The translations under genes were made by a program, and so were the position numbers. Below the pieces are notes generated by a model, which searched no databases, was not told where the DNA came from, and saw nothing but the letters and a program-made list of their open reading frames with translations. Shown piece by piece: positions 56,879 through 64,000 of a DNA stretch of 64,000 bases. Positions within the stretch are counted from its first letter, which is position 1. Each line of letters opens with the position of its first letter. The stretch covers positions 868,001 through 932,000 of the forward strand of contig CALSOO010000004.1 of assembly GCA_943787985.1 (NCBI GenBank). Reading direction: 5' to 3'. The stretch is from an uncultured Paracoccaceae bacterium. Its GTDB lineage: Bacteria > Pseudomonadota > Alphaproteobacteria > Rhodobacterales > Rhodobacteraceae.

Positions 56879-57652
56879 ATGCTTTTGGCAATAGATTGTG
56901 GCAATACGAATACAGTCTTTTCAATTTGGGACGGCACCCGATTTATCGGAACGTGGCGCACGTCTACGGAATGGCAACGCACAGCTGATCAGTATTACGT
57001 TTGGTTGCGAACCCTGATGCAGTTCCAGAACATCGATGTTGAAATCACCGATGTGATTGTTTCATCTACGGTGCCGCGTGTTGTGTTCAATCTGCGGGTG
57101 TTGGCTGATCGCTACTTTAACACGCGTCCGATTGTTGTTGGGAAACCTGATTGCTTGTTGCCCGTATCAGTGCGCGTCGATTCAGGCACTGCGGTTGGCC
57201 CCGACCGTTTGGTCAACACGGTCGCAGGATACGACCTTTATGGTGGCGATCTGATTATGGTGGATTTTGGGACGGCGACGACGTTCGATGTGGTGGCCGA
57301 AGACGGTGCTTATGTCGGAGGTGTCATTGCGCCTGGTGTGAACCTTAGTCTTGAAGCGCTTCACCAAGCAGCCGCGGCATTGCCTCATGTGGACATTTCC
57401 AAACCTCAACGTGTCGTTGGCACCAATACGGTTGCCTGTATGCAGTCGGGCGTCTTTTGGGGTTACGTGGGGCTGGTGAAAGAGATATGTGCGCGCATAA
57501 AGGCAGAGCGTGATCGGGATATGAAAGTGATCTCGACGGGTGGGCTTGCACCCCTTTTCCAACAATCCGAAGCGCTTTTTGATGACTTTCAAGATGATTT
57601 GACGATGCACGGATTGACCGTGATTCATCGGTACAACAAGGAAAAAAACTGA
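56879..57652 (+). CDS. coaX: type III pantothenate kinase
   Basis: 257 aa. ASKHA-fold motifs: 'LLAIDCGNTNTVFSIWDG' (phosphate 1), 'GTAVGPDRLVNTVAGY' (pantothenate-binding G-P-D-R), 'VDFGTATTFDVV' (phosphate 2) and 'GGVIAPGVNLSLEAL'. First step of CoA synthesis; uses monovalent cation. Twelve bases after birA. Confidence 0.95.
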   Translation: MLLAIDCGNTNTVFSIWDGTRFIGTWRTSTEWQRTADQYYVWLRTLMQFQNIDVEITDVIVSSTVPRVVFNLRVLADRYFNTRPIVVGKPDCLLPVSVRVDSGTAVGPDRLVNTVAGYDLYGGDLIMVDFGTATTFDVVAEDGAYVGGVIAPGVNLSLEALHQAAAALPHVDISKPQRVVGTNTVACMQSGVFWGYVGLVKEICARIKAERDRDMKVISTGGLAPLFQQSEALFDDFQDDLTMHGLTVIHRYNKEKN

Positions 57653-57656
57653 TCTC

Positions 57657-59324
57657 ATGAGCAGTGAACGTTTGATCTATTTGCCTCTCGGTGGGGCTGG
57701 CGAAATTGGCATGAATGCCTATGTGTATGGATATGGTGCGCCTGAAAAGGAACGCTTGATCGTTGTCGATCTTGGTGTGACCTTTCCTGATATGGACGGA
57801 ACTCCGGGCGTTGATTTGATCTTGCCCGATATCACGTGGCTGCAAGAACGCCGTGACAGGATCGAAGCTGTCTTTGTCACGCACGCACACGAAGACCACG
57901 TTGGGGCAGTGTCACACACCTATGGCAGCCTTGGTGTGCCAATTTATGCACGTGCTTTCACCGCCAACATTGCGCGTCGTAAGATGAGCGAACACGGGCA
58001 TCCGGATGAAGCTGTAACAGTTATGGGCGCATGGCCGGAGCAGCGCGATTTCGGTCCGTTCAAGGTCGGGTTTTTGCCGATTTCTCACTCCATTCCTGAA
58101 AGCGGTGCATTGGTGATCGACAGTCCGGCAGGCCGTGTCATTCACAGCGGTGACTTCAAGTTGGACCAGACCCCTGTGGTTGGCGAAGCCTTTGATCCCG
58201 AGTTGTGGGCCGACGTTTGCAAAGACGGTGTTAAAGCTTTGGTGTGTGACAGCACGAACGTATTTTCCAAAGTTGCAGGCCGGTCTGAAATCACAGTCGG
58301 TCCCGAGATCGAAAAGCTGGTGAGTTCCGCTCCAGGCATGGTCGTGGCGACAACTTTCGCATCCAATGTGGCGCGTGTTAAAACGCTTGCTTTGGCCGCT
58401 GAACGGGCAGGGCGCTCTATTGTGTTGCTTGGACGGTCTATGCGCCGCATGGTTGAAGCGGCTTTGGAGACGGGTGTGTTGACCGATTTTCCCGCGGTCG
58501 TTTCCACAGAAGATGCCAAGACGATCCCGCGTGAAAACCTCATGCTTCTGGTGACAGGGTCTCAAGGGGAACGGCGGGCTGCGTCTGCGCAGTTGGCACG
58601 TGGCAAGTACATGGGATTGCAGATGAAAGAAGGGGATATGTTCCTTTTCTCTTCCAAAACGATTCCCGGAAACGAACGCGGTGTCATTCGCATCATGAAT
58701 GCGTTTTCCGAAATGGGTGTAGACGTCGTAGATGACAGTTCTGGTTTGTACCACGTGTCGGGGCACGCGAACCGTCCTGATCTGGAAGCGATGCATGATC
58801 TGGTCAAGCCGCAGATCCTGGTTCCGATGCACGGTGAACACCGCCATTTGCGCGAGCACGTGAAGATTGCAAAATCCAAGGGCATTGCGGGTGTTCTGGC
58901 CGTAAACGGTATGATGATTGACTTGTCCGGCAACGCGCCAAAGGTCGTCGAGTACATTGAAACCGGGCGCACTTATTTGGACGGTTCAGTCAAAATTGGC
59001 GCGTTAGATGGCGTTGTGCGTGACCGGATTCGCATGGCTTTGAACGGTCATGTGGTCGTGACGCTGATCCTGGATGAAGCGCATGAGCCTCTTGGCGATC
59101 CGTGGTGCGAATTGATGGGCTTGCCTGAAACAGGTTCCTCGAACACAGCTCTCGTGGATGTTTTGGAGCATGATCTAGGCCAGCTGTTGGGCCGCGCGGA
59201 CGCGAAGACGTTACGCGATGATGACAAGCTCAGCGAAGCGATGCGTCGCGCTGTGCGCAATTCTGCGCAAGGTGAAATCGGTAAAAAGCCTGAAGTGACT
59301 GTCGTCGTATCACGTTTGCAATAA
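57657..59324 (+). CDS. rnj: ribonuclease J
   Basis: 555 aa. Metallo-beta-lactamase core with 'VTHAHEDHVGAV' (HxHxDH Zn site), beta-CASP motifs 'VIHSGDFKLDQTP', 'DSTNVF', 'VTGSQGERRAA' and 'YHVSGHANRPDLEAMHDLV', 'VPMHGEHRHLREH'. Dual 5'-3' exo- and endoribonuclease for rRNA and mRNA maturation. Starts 4 bases after coaX; ends just before the terminator pair. Confidence 0.94.
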   Translation: MSSERLIYLPLGGAGEIGMNAYVYGYGAPEKERLIVVDLGVTFPDMDGTPGVDLILPDITWLQERRDRIEAVFVTHAHEDHVGAVSHTYGSLGVPIYARAFTANIARRKMSEHGHPDEAVTVMGAWPEQRDFGPFKVGFLPISHSIPESGALVIDSPAGRVIHSGDFKLDQTPVVGEAFDPELWADVCKDGVKALVCDSTNVFSKVAGRSEITVGPEIEKLVSSAPGMVVATTFASNVARVKTLALAAERAGRSIVLLGRSMRRMVEAALETGVLTDFPAVVSTEDAKTIPRENLMLLVTGSQGERRAASAQLARGKYMGLQMKEGDMFLFSSKTIPGNERGVIRIMNAFSEMGVDVVDDSSGLYHVSGHANRPDLEAMHDLVKPQILVPMHGEHRHLREHVKIAKSKGIAGVLAVNGMMIDLSGNAPKVVEYIETGRTYLDGSVKIGALDGVVRDRIRMALNGHVVVTLILDEAHEPLGDPWCELMGLPETGSSNTALVDVLEHDLGQLLGRADAKTLRDDDKLSEAMRRAVRNSAQGEIGKKPEVTVVVSRLQ

Positions 59325-59328
59325 AAAA

Positions 59329-59347
59329 GGCGCATCAATGATGCGCC
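59329..59347. terminator. terminator hairpin 1 after RNase J
   Basis: GGCGCATC-AAT-GATGCGCC, a perfect 8-base stem, with A-run (AAAAAA, 59323-59328) on the left and CTT on the right. Strong as terminator in the minus direction, usable in both. Confidence 0.75.
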
Positions 59348-59351
59348 TTGG

Positions 59352-59385
59352 AACTGGAAGCGACATGTGCGCTTCCAGTTTTTTT
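59352..59385. terminator. terminator hairpin 2 between convergent genes
   Basis: AACTGGAAGCG (59352-59362) pairs with CGCTTCCAGTT (59370-59380) around a 7-base loop, followed by TTTTTTT. Classical intrinsic terminator for the plus-strand operon that ends at 59324; it reaches the last codon of the minus-strand helicase. Confidence 0.85.
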
Positions 59386-60898
59386 ATGCCCCGTTTGTTT
59401 CGCCTTCGTAGCGTTCTGCGAAACTCTTTTGAATGAAAGTGGGCGTATGATCGCCCAAACCGACCACGCGGTTAGAGTTGCGATCATTGTTGTTTCCGCC
59501 ACGTTCGCCGGAAGAGCTGCGCCCACGTGGGCTTCGGCTGCGGCTTTGTTTTGGCTCTGGTTCTGCTTTTGGGGCAGGGGCAGGGGCTTGTACGGGAGCG
59601 ACAGCTGGTTCTTGAACCGGTGCCCCAACATCAGCAGAGGTTTCGGCTTGTACCTGTGGCTGCTCTGACTTTTTGGACCTTGTGCGCGTGCGTTTGGGTT
59701 TTTCCGTCGGAGTTGAGGCCGCAGCTGTGGCATCCTGTGTGGTGCCCGTCGACAGCGGGTTGTCTATCCGCGGGATTGCCTTTTGCAACAAGCGCTCGAT
59801 GTCTTCAAAGTTCTTTTCGTCGCGTGGCACACATATCATGATCGCTTTGCCATCACGTCCCGCGCGACCCGTGCGTCCAATCCGGTGCACATAGTCTTCT
59901 GCGTGGCCGGGAACGTCAAAGTTGAACACGTGGCTGACGCTTGGCACATCAAGTCCGCGTGCGGCAACGTCAGAGGCGCACAAGAAGCGCAAGCCACCGC
60001 CGCGAAAAGCGTCGAGTGTTTTTGTCCGTTGTGATTGGTCCAGGTCTCCGTGGATCGGCGCCGCGTCGTAGCCATATTTTTTCAATGACTTCGCGACAAT
60101 GTCCACATCAGTCTTGCGGTTGCAAAAGATGATAGCGTTGGTGCATTTTTCGCCTTCACCATCGATCAACATCCGCAGCGCTTTGCGTTTTTCAGTGGCT
60201 TCACGATCTTTGCGCGAGCCTTTGAACATCACGACACCTTGTGTGATGTTTTCAGACGCAGTTGCCTGACGGGCCACTTCGATGCGTTCAGGGTTGGACA
60301 GGAACGTGTTGGTGATCCGCTCGATTTCAGGTGCCATAGTTGCCGAGAAAAACAAGGTTTGGCGCGTGAAAGGCGTGAGGCCAAAGATGCGCTCGATGTC
60401 TGGAATGAACCCCATGTCGAGCATGCGGTCGGCTTCATCCACAACCATGACTTTTACGTCATTCAGGATCAGCTTGCCACGTTCAAAATGGTCAAGCAAT
60501 CGGCCCGGTGTTGCAATCAGAACGTCGACACCTTTGTCGATGAGCAAGTCCTGTTCTTTGAAGGACACGCCACCAATGAGCAAAGCTTTGGTCAATTTGA
60601 CGTGCTTTGCGTAGGTGTCAAAGTTCTCGGCGACTTGTGCCGCCAGTTCACGTGTCGGGCAAAGCACCAGCGAGCGCGGCATGCGTGCCCGCGCACGTCC
60701 GCGCGTCAACATGGTGATAAGAGGAAGAGTGAAACTGGCAGTTTTACCAGTGCCCGTTTGTGCGATCCCTAAAACGTCACGTCCGGCAAGGGCGGGTGGA
60801 ATTGCACCTTCCTGGATAGGAGTCGGCGTTTCGTAGCCGGCTTCTTCGATGGCTTTGAGCACCTTTGGGTTCAGGTTCAGTTCAGAAAATTTTGTCAT
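59384..60898 (-). CDS. rhlE: DEAD-box ATP-dependent RNA helicase, RhlE-type
   Basis: 504 aa from ATG 60898 ('MTKFSELNLNPKVLKAIEEA'); the frame open to 61000 adds an untypical 34 residues. Motifs: Q 'YETPTPIQ', I 'AQTGTGKT', Ia 'PTRELAAQ', Ib 'TPGR', II 'DEAD', III 'SAT', IV 'IIFCNRK', V 'ASDVAARGLDVP', VI 'HRIGRTGRAGRDG'. A C-terminal tail of about 130 residues is Lys/Arg/Pro/Ala-rich then Gly/Asn/Arg-rich and should bind RNA non-specifically. Remodels rRNA and mRNA; convergent with RNase J, a plausible partner in RNA turnover. No Shine-Dalgarno is evident; a hairpin occupies that place. Confidence 0.93.
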   Translation of the reverse strand: MTKFSELNLNPKVLKAIEEAGYETPTPIQEGAIPPALAGRDVLGIAQTGTGKTASFTLPLITMLTRGRARARMPRSLVLCPTRELAAQVAENFDTYAKHVKLTKALLIGGVSFKEQDLLIDKGVDVLIATPGRLLDHFERGKLILNDVKVMVVDEADRMLDMGFIPDIERIFGLTPFTRQTLFFSATMAPEIERITNTFLSNPERIEVARQATASENITQGVVMFKGSRKDREATEKRKALRMLIDGEGEKCTNAIIFCNRKTDVDIVAKSLKKYGYDAAPIHGDLDQSQRTKTLDAFRGGGLRFLCASDVAARGLDVPSVSHVFNFDVPGHAEDYVHRIGRTGRAGRDGKAIMICVPRDEKNFEDIERLLQKAIPRIDNPLSTGTTQDATAAASTPTEKPKRTRTRSKKSEQPQVQAETSADVGAPVQEPAVAPVQAPAPAPKAEPEPKQSRSRSPRGRSSSGERGGNNNDRNSNRVVGLGDHTPTFIQKSFAERYEGETNGA

Positions 60899-60900
60899 GT

Positions 60901-60921
60901 ATGTCCGTAGGTTGCGGACAT
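60901..60921 (-). promoter_or_regulatory. hairpin directly upstream of the rhlE start codon
   Basis: ATGTCCG (60901-60907) and CGGACAT (60915-60921) form a perfect 7-base stem with a 7-base loop, ending 2 bases before the ATG at 60898. It takes up the place of the ribosome binding site, and no GGAG-like sequence is visible around it. Confidence 0.45.
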
Positions 60922-61030
60922 TTACTTGGCCCGCGGCGGCGTTAACTGTCGGCCCGAATGGCCCAAAAGGCGGTGCAATGTGCCGCGACATAGGCAGCAC
61001 TTAACAAATGCCTGCGGCAGGGTCAAACTC

Positions 61031-61969
61031 TCAAGGGATTTCGGGAAAGTGGCGCGCTACTTTTGCCGCGAGATCAAGGTCGATGAGACGCAAGGCACCG
61101 TGCGCGTCCAATCGAGTACGCATTTCGGGGCTGTCGGCCGCAACCTCATCGTAGAATGCACGTAGCCCTGCGTCACCGCTGTCAGCCTCAATCGTTTTGA
61201 AGAGCATGTGCATTGTCATTTCGCCTGCACCTGCCGCATTCACCGGAGGCAGTTCTGCACGGTACGATCCCGCCTCGAGCCGGTAGTCGTAGGCTTTGAT
61301 CCAGTCTTCCCATGTTTTGGCGTGGCAATGCGCAAGGTCTATGCTTGGCAATTCCGCTTCGCCGGGGTTCATGATGTCGTTCTGAAAGGTGTTGTGAATG
61401 CGCAATGTGATATCGGGAAGACCTGTACGAACAAACAGCTTGCCAGCGACATGGCTCAAGAAACCGCCTTTGAGATAGGGGCCAAAGGTGGGGTATAATT
61501 TGCTGACAAGCGTGTCGCGGGTTGGTCCCGGTGGCAGGAATGCTTTGAAGGCTGTGCCGTCACCCGCCAGTTGCTCCATGGGCCGCATGCGCGCGCAAAC
61601 TGTTGTGTCGGGCAGTTTGCCAAGGACCCTATCGACAGGGGTGTCCGTGATTAAAAACTCGTCCACGTCAATATGGGTGAGCCAGTCGACGTCCTGCTTT
61701 CGCCCGTAGGCATGCGTCGCGTTCAAGGATTGGCGCACTTGGTGTTTGACGGGGCGTTTGCCAGTCAGTTTTTTCCAATGTGCTGCGTTACACGCCGCGA
61801 CCCGAATTTTTGGGTGGTTTTTCAGGGTGCTAAAGGCGTCGCTGTCTGGATCGTCCAAGTAGATGTACAGGCGATGCGCGCCGGCGTCCAAGTGGAAGGC
61901 TGCAAACTTCAAAACGTCCGCCGTTGGCCCAAGGAACGTGGTCACCACGCCCCATTTCACATCTGTCAT
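61031..61969 (-). CDS. glycosyltransferase family 2-like protein (Glyco_tranf_2_4 type)
   Basis: 312 aa. 'GVVTTFLGPTADVLKFAAFH' begins the GT-A fold, 'LYIYLDDPDSDAF' and 'WLTHIDVDEFLI' supply the nucleotide-sugar/metal DxD motif. Proteins of this type are common in marine alphaproteobacteria, usually in surface-glycan context; the acceptor is unknown. No membrane helix. Lies 27 bases downstream of the next gene upstream (61997-62740), same strand. Confidence 0.8.
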   Translation of the reverse strand: MTDVKWGVVTTFLGPTADVLKFAAFHLDAGAHRLYIYLDDPDSDAFSTLKNHPKIRVAACNAAHWKKLTGKRPVKHQVRQSLNATHAYGRKQDVDWLTHIDVDEFLITDTPVDRVLGKLPDTTVCARMRPMEQLAGDGTAFKAFLPPGPTRDTLVSKLYPTFGPYLKGGFLSHVAGKLFVRTGLPDITLRIHNTFQNDIMNPGEAELPSIDLAHCHAKTWEDWIKAYDYRLEAGSYRAELPPVNAAGAGEMTMHMLFKTIEADSGDAGLRAFYDEVAADSPEMRTRLDAHGALRLIDLDLAAKVARHFPEIP

Positions 61970-61996
61970 AGCTGCCTCGCTGTGTGTTGGTACACC

Positions 61997-62740
61997 TTAG
62001 CGCGAATTCTCAGACTTGAAACGCTGAACCCGTGCAAAAATGCTGCGCTTGTCCGACATGACCATTCTCAACATGCGTACGGCCAAAGGCCGAATAGTGG
62101 CGTCATCTTCTGCGAGGCGCCAAAGTCGGGCCAAAAGCACTTTGTCGAGATCCCCTTTGCCCATCGCATATGGCCACATGTCGAACGCCAGACTGGGCCG
62201 CAATTTCGAGCGCACCGTTTTATGAAGCGCATCCCCGTCGATCCCGATTGAGCGGCGTTCGCTATCGTGCAGTTTGATGAGGTCAAACATCGTTGACAGG
62301 CCCATGCCACAGGCCCGTTGGTCTGCGGTTTCGCCGCAATCCGCGAATGTGGTGGCCGCAGAGATCAACCATCTGATCGGCAATTCGCGCGCCATTTGCA
62401 TGCCCTGTTCACGCCACATCCGAAAAAACAGCGGCATGGCAGCGGGAGGAGGGTCCGTGCGGCGCGAAATAGCAATCAGCATCGCGTGCAGCAGCATGAG
62501 GCTGTCTTTGCCTTGGAGCTCTGCTTGCAGTTCCAACCATTTGCGTTCAGCGGAATAGCGTGGTGCATCTTCCATAGATTTGGTCGGGGCAGGGACGGCT
62601 TGGGCCCGCAATGCGCTGAAATCTACATCTTGTGGAGGGAGGATATCTGCCGCGCCTTCAAAGGGAAGTTGGCGCATTTCGAGAAAGCGCGACAGCTTCC
62701 TGTACCCGCCATCGTAGATATCATCGCCAGATGCCCCCAA
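61997..62740 (-). CDS. conserved hypothetical protein, helical
   Basis: Up to 247 aa. The longest frame starts with TTG at 62740, 3 bases after the prfC stop; an internal ATG 22 codons later ('MRQLPFEGA') is an alternative. Predicted mostly helical with 'ELQGKDSLMLLHAMLIAISR' and 'ELPIRWLISAATTFADCGET'. No family recognised and no signal peptide or membrane helix. Placed between prfC and a glycosyltransferase in one run of minus-strand genes. Confidence 0.6.
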   Translation of the reverse strand: MGASGDDIYDGGYRKLSRFLEMRQLPFEGAADILPPQDVDFSALRAQAVPAPTKSMEDAPRYSAERKWLELQAELQGKDSLMLLHAMLIAISRRTDPPPAAMPLFFRMWREQGMQMARELPIRWLISAATTFADCGETADQRACGMGLSTMFDLIKLHDSERRSIGIDGDALHKTVRSKLRPSLAFDMWPYAMGKGDLDKVLLARLWRLAEDDATIRPLAVRMLRMVMSDKRSIFARVQRFKSENSR

Positions 62741-62743
62741 GGC

Positions 62744-64000
62744 CTAGACCATCATTTCTTTGGTCGAGGTCAGGCGTATATCGGGATAGTCACGCTCGAC
62801 ACGGTCGATGTCCCATTGCAACCTTGTCAGGTAAACCACATCGCCGTCATTGTCGTAAGCGATGTGCTGTTTGTTACTTTCTGAAAATTTATCAACGGCT
62901 TGTTTGGCGCCGTTCACCCAACGTGCCGAAGTGAACTGGGACTGCTCGAAGCGCACAGGCAATCCATATTCCTGTTCAATACGGCTGGCGAGCACTTCAA
63001 ATTGCAACTGCCCGACGACGCCGACAATGAACCCGGACCCGATAGAAGGTTTAAACACTTTGGCAGCGCCTTCCTCAGCAAATTGCATCAACGCCTTTTC
63101 AAGGTGTTTTGCTTTCATCGGGTCGCCCGCACGCACGCCTTGCAAGAGTTCCGGCGCAAAAGACGGAATTCCGGTGACGCGAATTGCTTCGCCTTCGGTC
63201 AACGTGTCGCCGATGCGCAATTGCCCGTGGTTGGGAATACCGATGATGTCGCCGGCCCATGCTTCTTCGGCCAGTTCGCGGTCAGAGGCCAAAAAGAGCA
63301 CCGGATTGGAAATCGCCATCGGTTTTTTTGTGCGCACGTGGGTGAGCTTCATACCGCGATGGAAGTGGCCCGAGGCCAGGCGCAAAAACGCCACGCGGTC
63401 GCGGTGTTTGGGGTCCATGTTGGCCTGAACTTTGAAAACAAATCCCGACACTTTTGTTTCTTCTGGTAGGATCGAGCGCGGTTGCGCGGATTGGATCTGC
63501 GGTTCGGGCCCGTATTTTGCGATCCCTTCCATGAGTTCTTTGACGCCGAACGAATTGATTGCGGAGCCGAACCAGATCGGGGTTAGCGTGCCTTCTGCCA
63601 TCGCTTTGGCATCCATCGGCGGCAGCAATTCGCGCGCCATTTCGAGCTCTTCTTTGAGCTGTTCGAGTTGGGCGGCCGGCACATGTTCGGCGAGTTTTGG
63701 ATCATCCAAGCCTTTGATCTCAATCGATTCCGCGACTTTGTTCCGATCGGCACGGTCCATCAATTCCAAACGGTCACCAAGTATGTCATAGCAGCCGATG
63801 AAATCGCGTCCAACCCCGATAGGCCAAGACGCAGGTGTCACATCGATCGCAAGATTCTCTTGGATTTCGTCAATGATTTCAAACGTATCACGGCTTTCAC
63901 GGTCCATCTTGTTACAGAAGGTCAGGATCGGTAGATCGCGCAGGCGGCACACTTCGAACAGTTTTTGTGTCTGACTTTCAACGCCTTTGGCACCATCAAT
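62744..64000 (-). CDS. prfC: peptide chain release factor 3, C-terminal part (5' end outside window)
   Basis: The frame is open to the window edge, with 419 residues visible beginning 'IDGAKGVESQTQKLFE', so only the P-loop and first part of the G domain are missing. 'LPILTFCNKMDRE' holds the GTPase NKxD motif. 'GSAINSFGVKELMEGIAKY' and 'GVVGQLQFEVLASRIEQEYG' are RF3-specific compared with EF-G. RF3 is a GTPase that recycles RF1/RF2 from the ribosome. Confidence 0.93.
   Translation of the reverse strand: MDGAKGVESQTQKLFEVCRLRDLPILTFCNKMDRESRDTFEIIDEIQENLAIDVTPASWPIGVGRDFIGCYDILGDRLELMDRADRNKVAESIEIKGLDDPKLAEHVPAAQLEQLKEELEMARELLPPMDAKAMAEGTLTPIWFGSAINSFGVKELMEGIAKYGPEPQIQSAQPRSILPEETKVSGFVFKVQANMDPKHRDRVAFLRLASGHFHRGMKLTHVRTKKPMAISNPVLFLASDRELAEEAWAGDIIGIPNHGQLRIGDTLTEGEAIRVTGIPSFAPELLQGVRAGDPMKAKHLEKALMQFAEEGAAKVFKPSIGSGFIVGVVGQLQFEVLASRIEQEYGLPVRFEQSQFTSARWVNGAKQAVDKFSESNKQHIAYDNDGDVVYLTRLQWDIDRVERDYPDIRLTSTKEMMV

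Overview
The window reads as chromosomal DNA of a marine Rhodobacterales bacterium (Roseobacter group), with moderately high GC and dense operons. Pointers are the complex I (nuo) operon interrupted by small accessory genes of the kind known from Paracoccus and Roseobacter relatives, a NuoE with a helix-hairpin-helix tail, DUF3422, a methanethiol-oxidase-like gene, and the order nuoN-birA-coaX-RNase J. I see no tRNA, rRNA, insertion sequence, phage gene or CRISPR array. No stretch longer than 300 bases lacks a gene.

Region 1 (1-3340): the 3' end of a DUF3422 membrane protein, then mtoX (selenium-binding-protein-56 / methanethiol oxidase family) and a small integral membrane protein. Between about 2130 and 2745 the two latter genes carry a run of extra single bases that throw the reading frame about 15 times, always in the same direction. 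This looks more like a poor stretch of sequence than natural decay.

Region 2 (3350-14313): a dipeptide-type ABC transporter (two permeases and a binding protein on the minus strand, a fused double ATPase on the plus strand), followed by an ArgE-like deacetylase, a FAD-dependent amine/D-amino-acid oxidoreductase and two tandem M20 amidohydrolases. Together these look like an uptake-and-hydrolysis module for N-acylated amino acids or small peptides.

Region 3 (14320-24979): envelope and housekeeping genes: glycosyltransferase, waaA, moaA, a small lipoprotein, an AlkD-like protein, a PNPOx-fold protein, glmS-glmU, a phosphoglycolate phosphatase and a DegT-type aminotransferase.

Region 4 (25060-35507): a leucine/isovalerate degradation (liu) operon: isovaleryl-CoA dehydrogenase, acyl-CoA synthetase, methylcrotonyl-CoA carboxylase beta and alpha, HMG-CoA lyase and enoyl-CoA hydratase. 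Between them sit non-pathway genes (a secreted Cys-containing protein, an AT-rich macro-domain protein, a WapI-like small protein and a GST), mostly with overlapping stop and start codons. A spaced inverted repeat and a 14-base palindrome lie in front of the operon.

Region 5 (35776-59324): the complete 14-gene nuo operon (nuoA to nuoN), then birA, coaX and RNase J. The nuo genes are interspersed with a sulfotransferase / 57-aa membrane protein / sulfotransferase cassette between nuoC and nuoD, a membrane-anchored H3TH protein that is a paralogue of the NuoE tail, DUF5337, four to five small exported proteins around nuoF-nuoG, a carboxymuconolactone-decarboxylase-fold protein between nuoI and nuoJ, and a 54-aa ORF exactly filling the gap between nuoJ and nuoK. 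The sulfotransferase cassette is translationally coupled into nuoD and is the most unusual feature of the window. BirA would supply the biotinylation needed by the carboxylase of region 4.

Region 6 (59325-64000): two back-to-back terminator hairpins, then on the minus strand a RhlE-type DEAD-box helicase with a hairpin directly before its start codon, a glycosyltransferase with a DxD-type motif, an unknown protein, and the 3' part of prfC running off the window.
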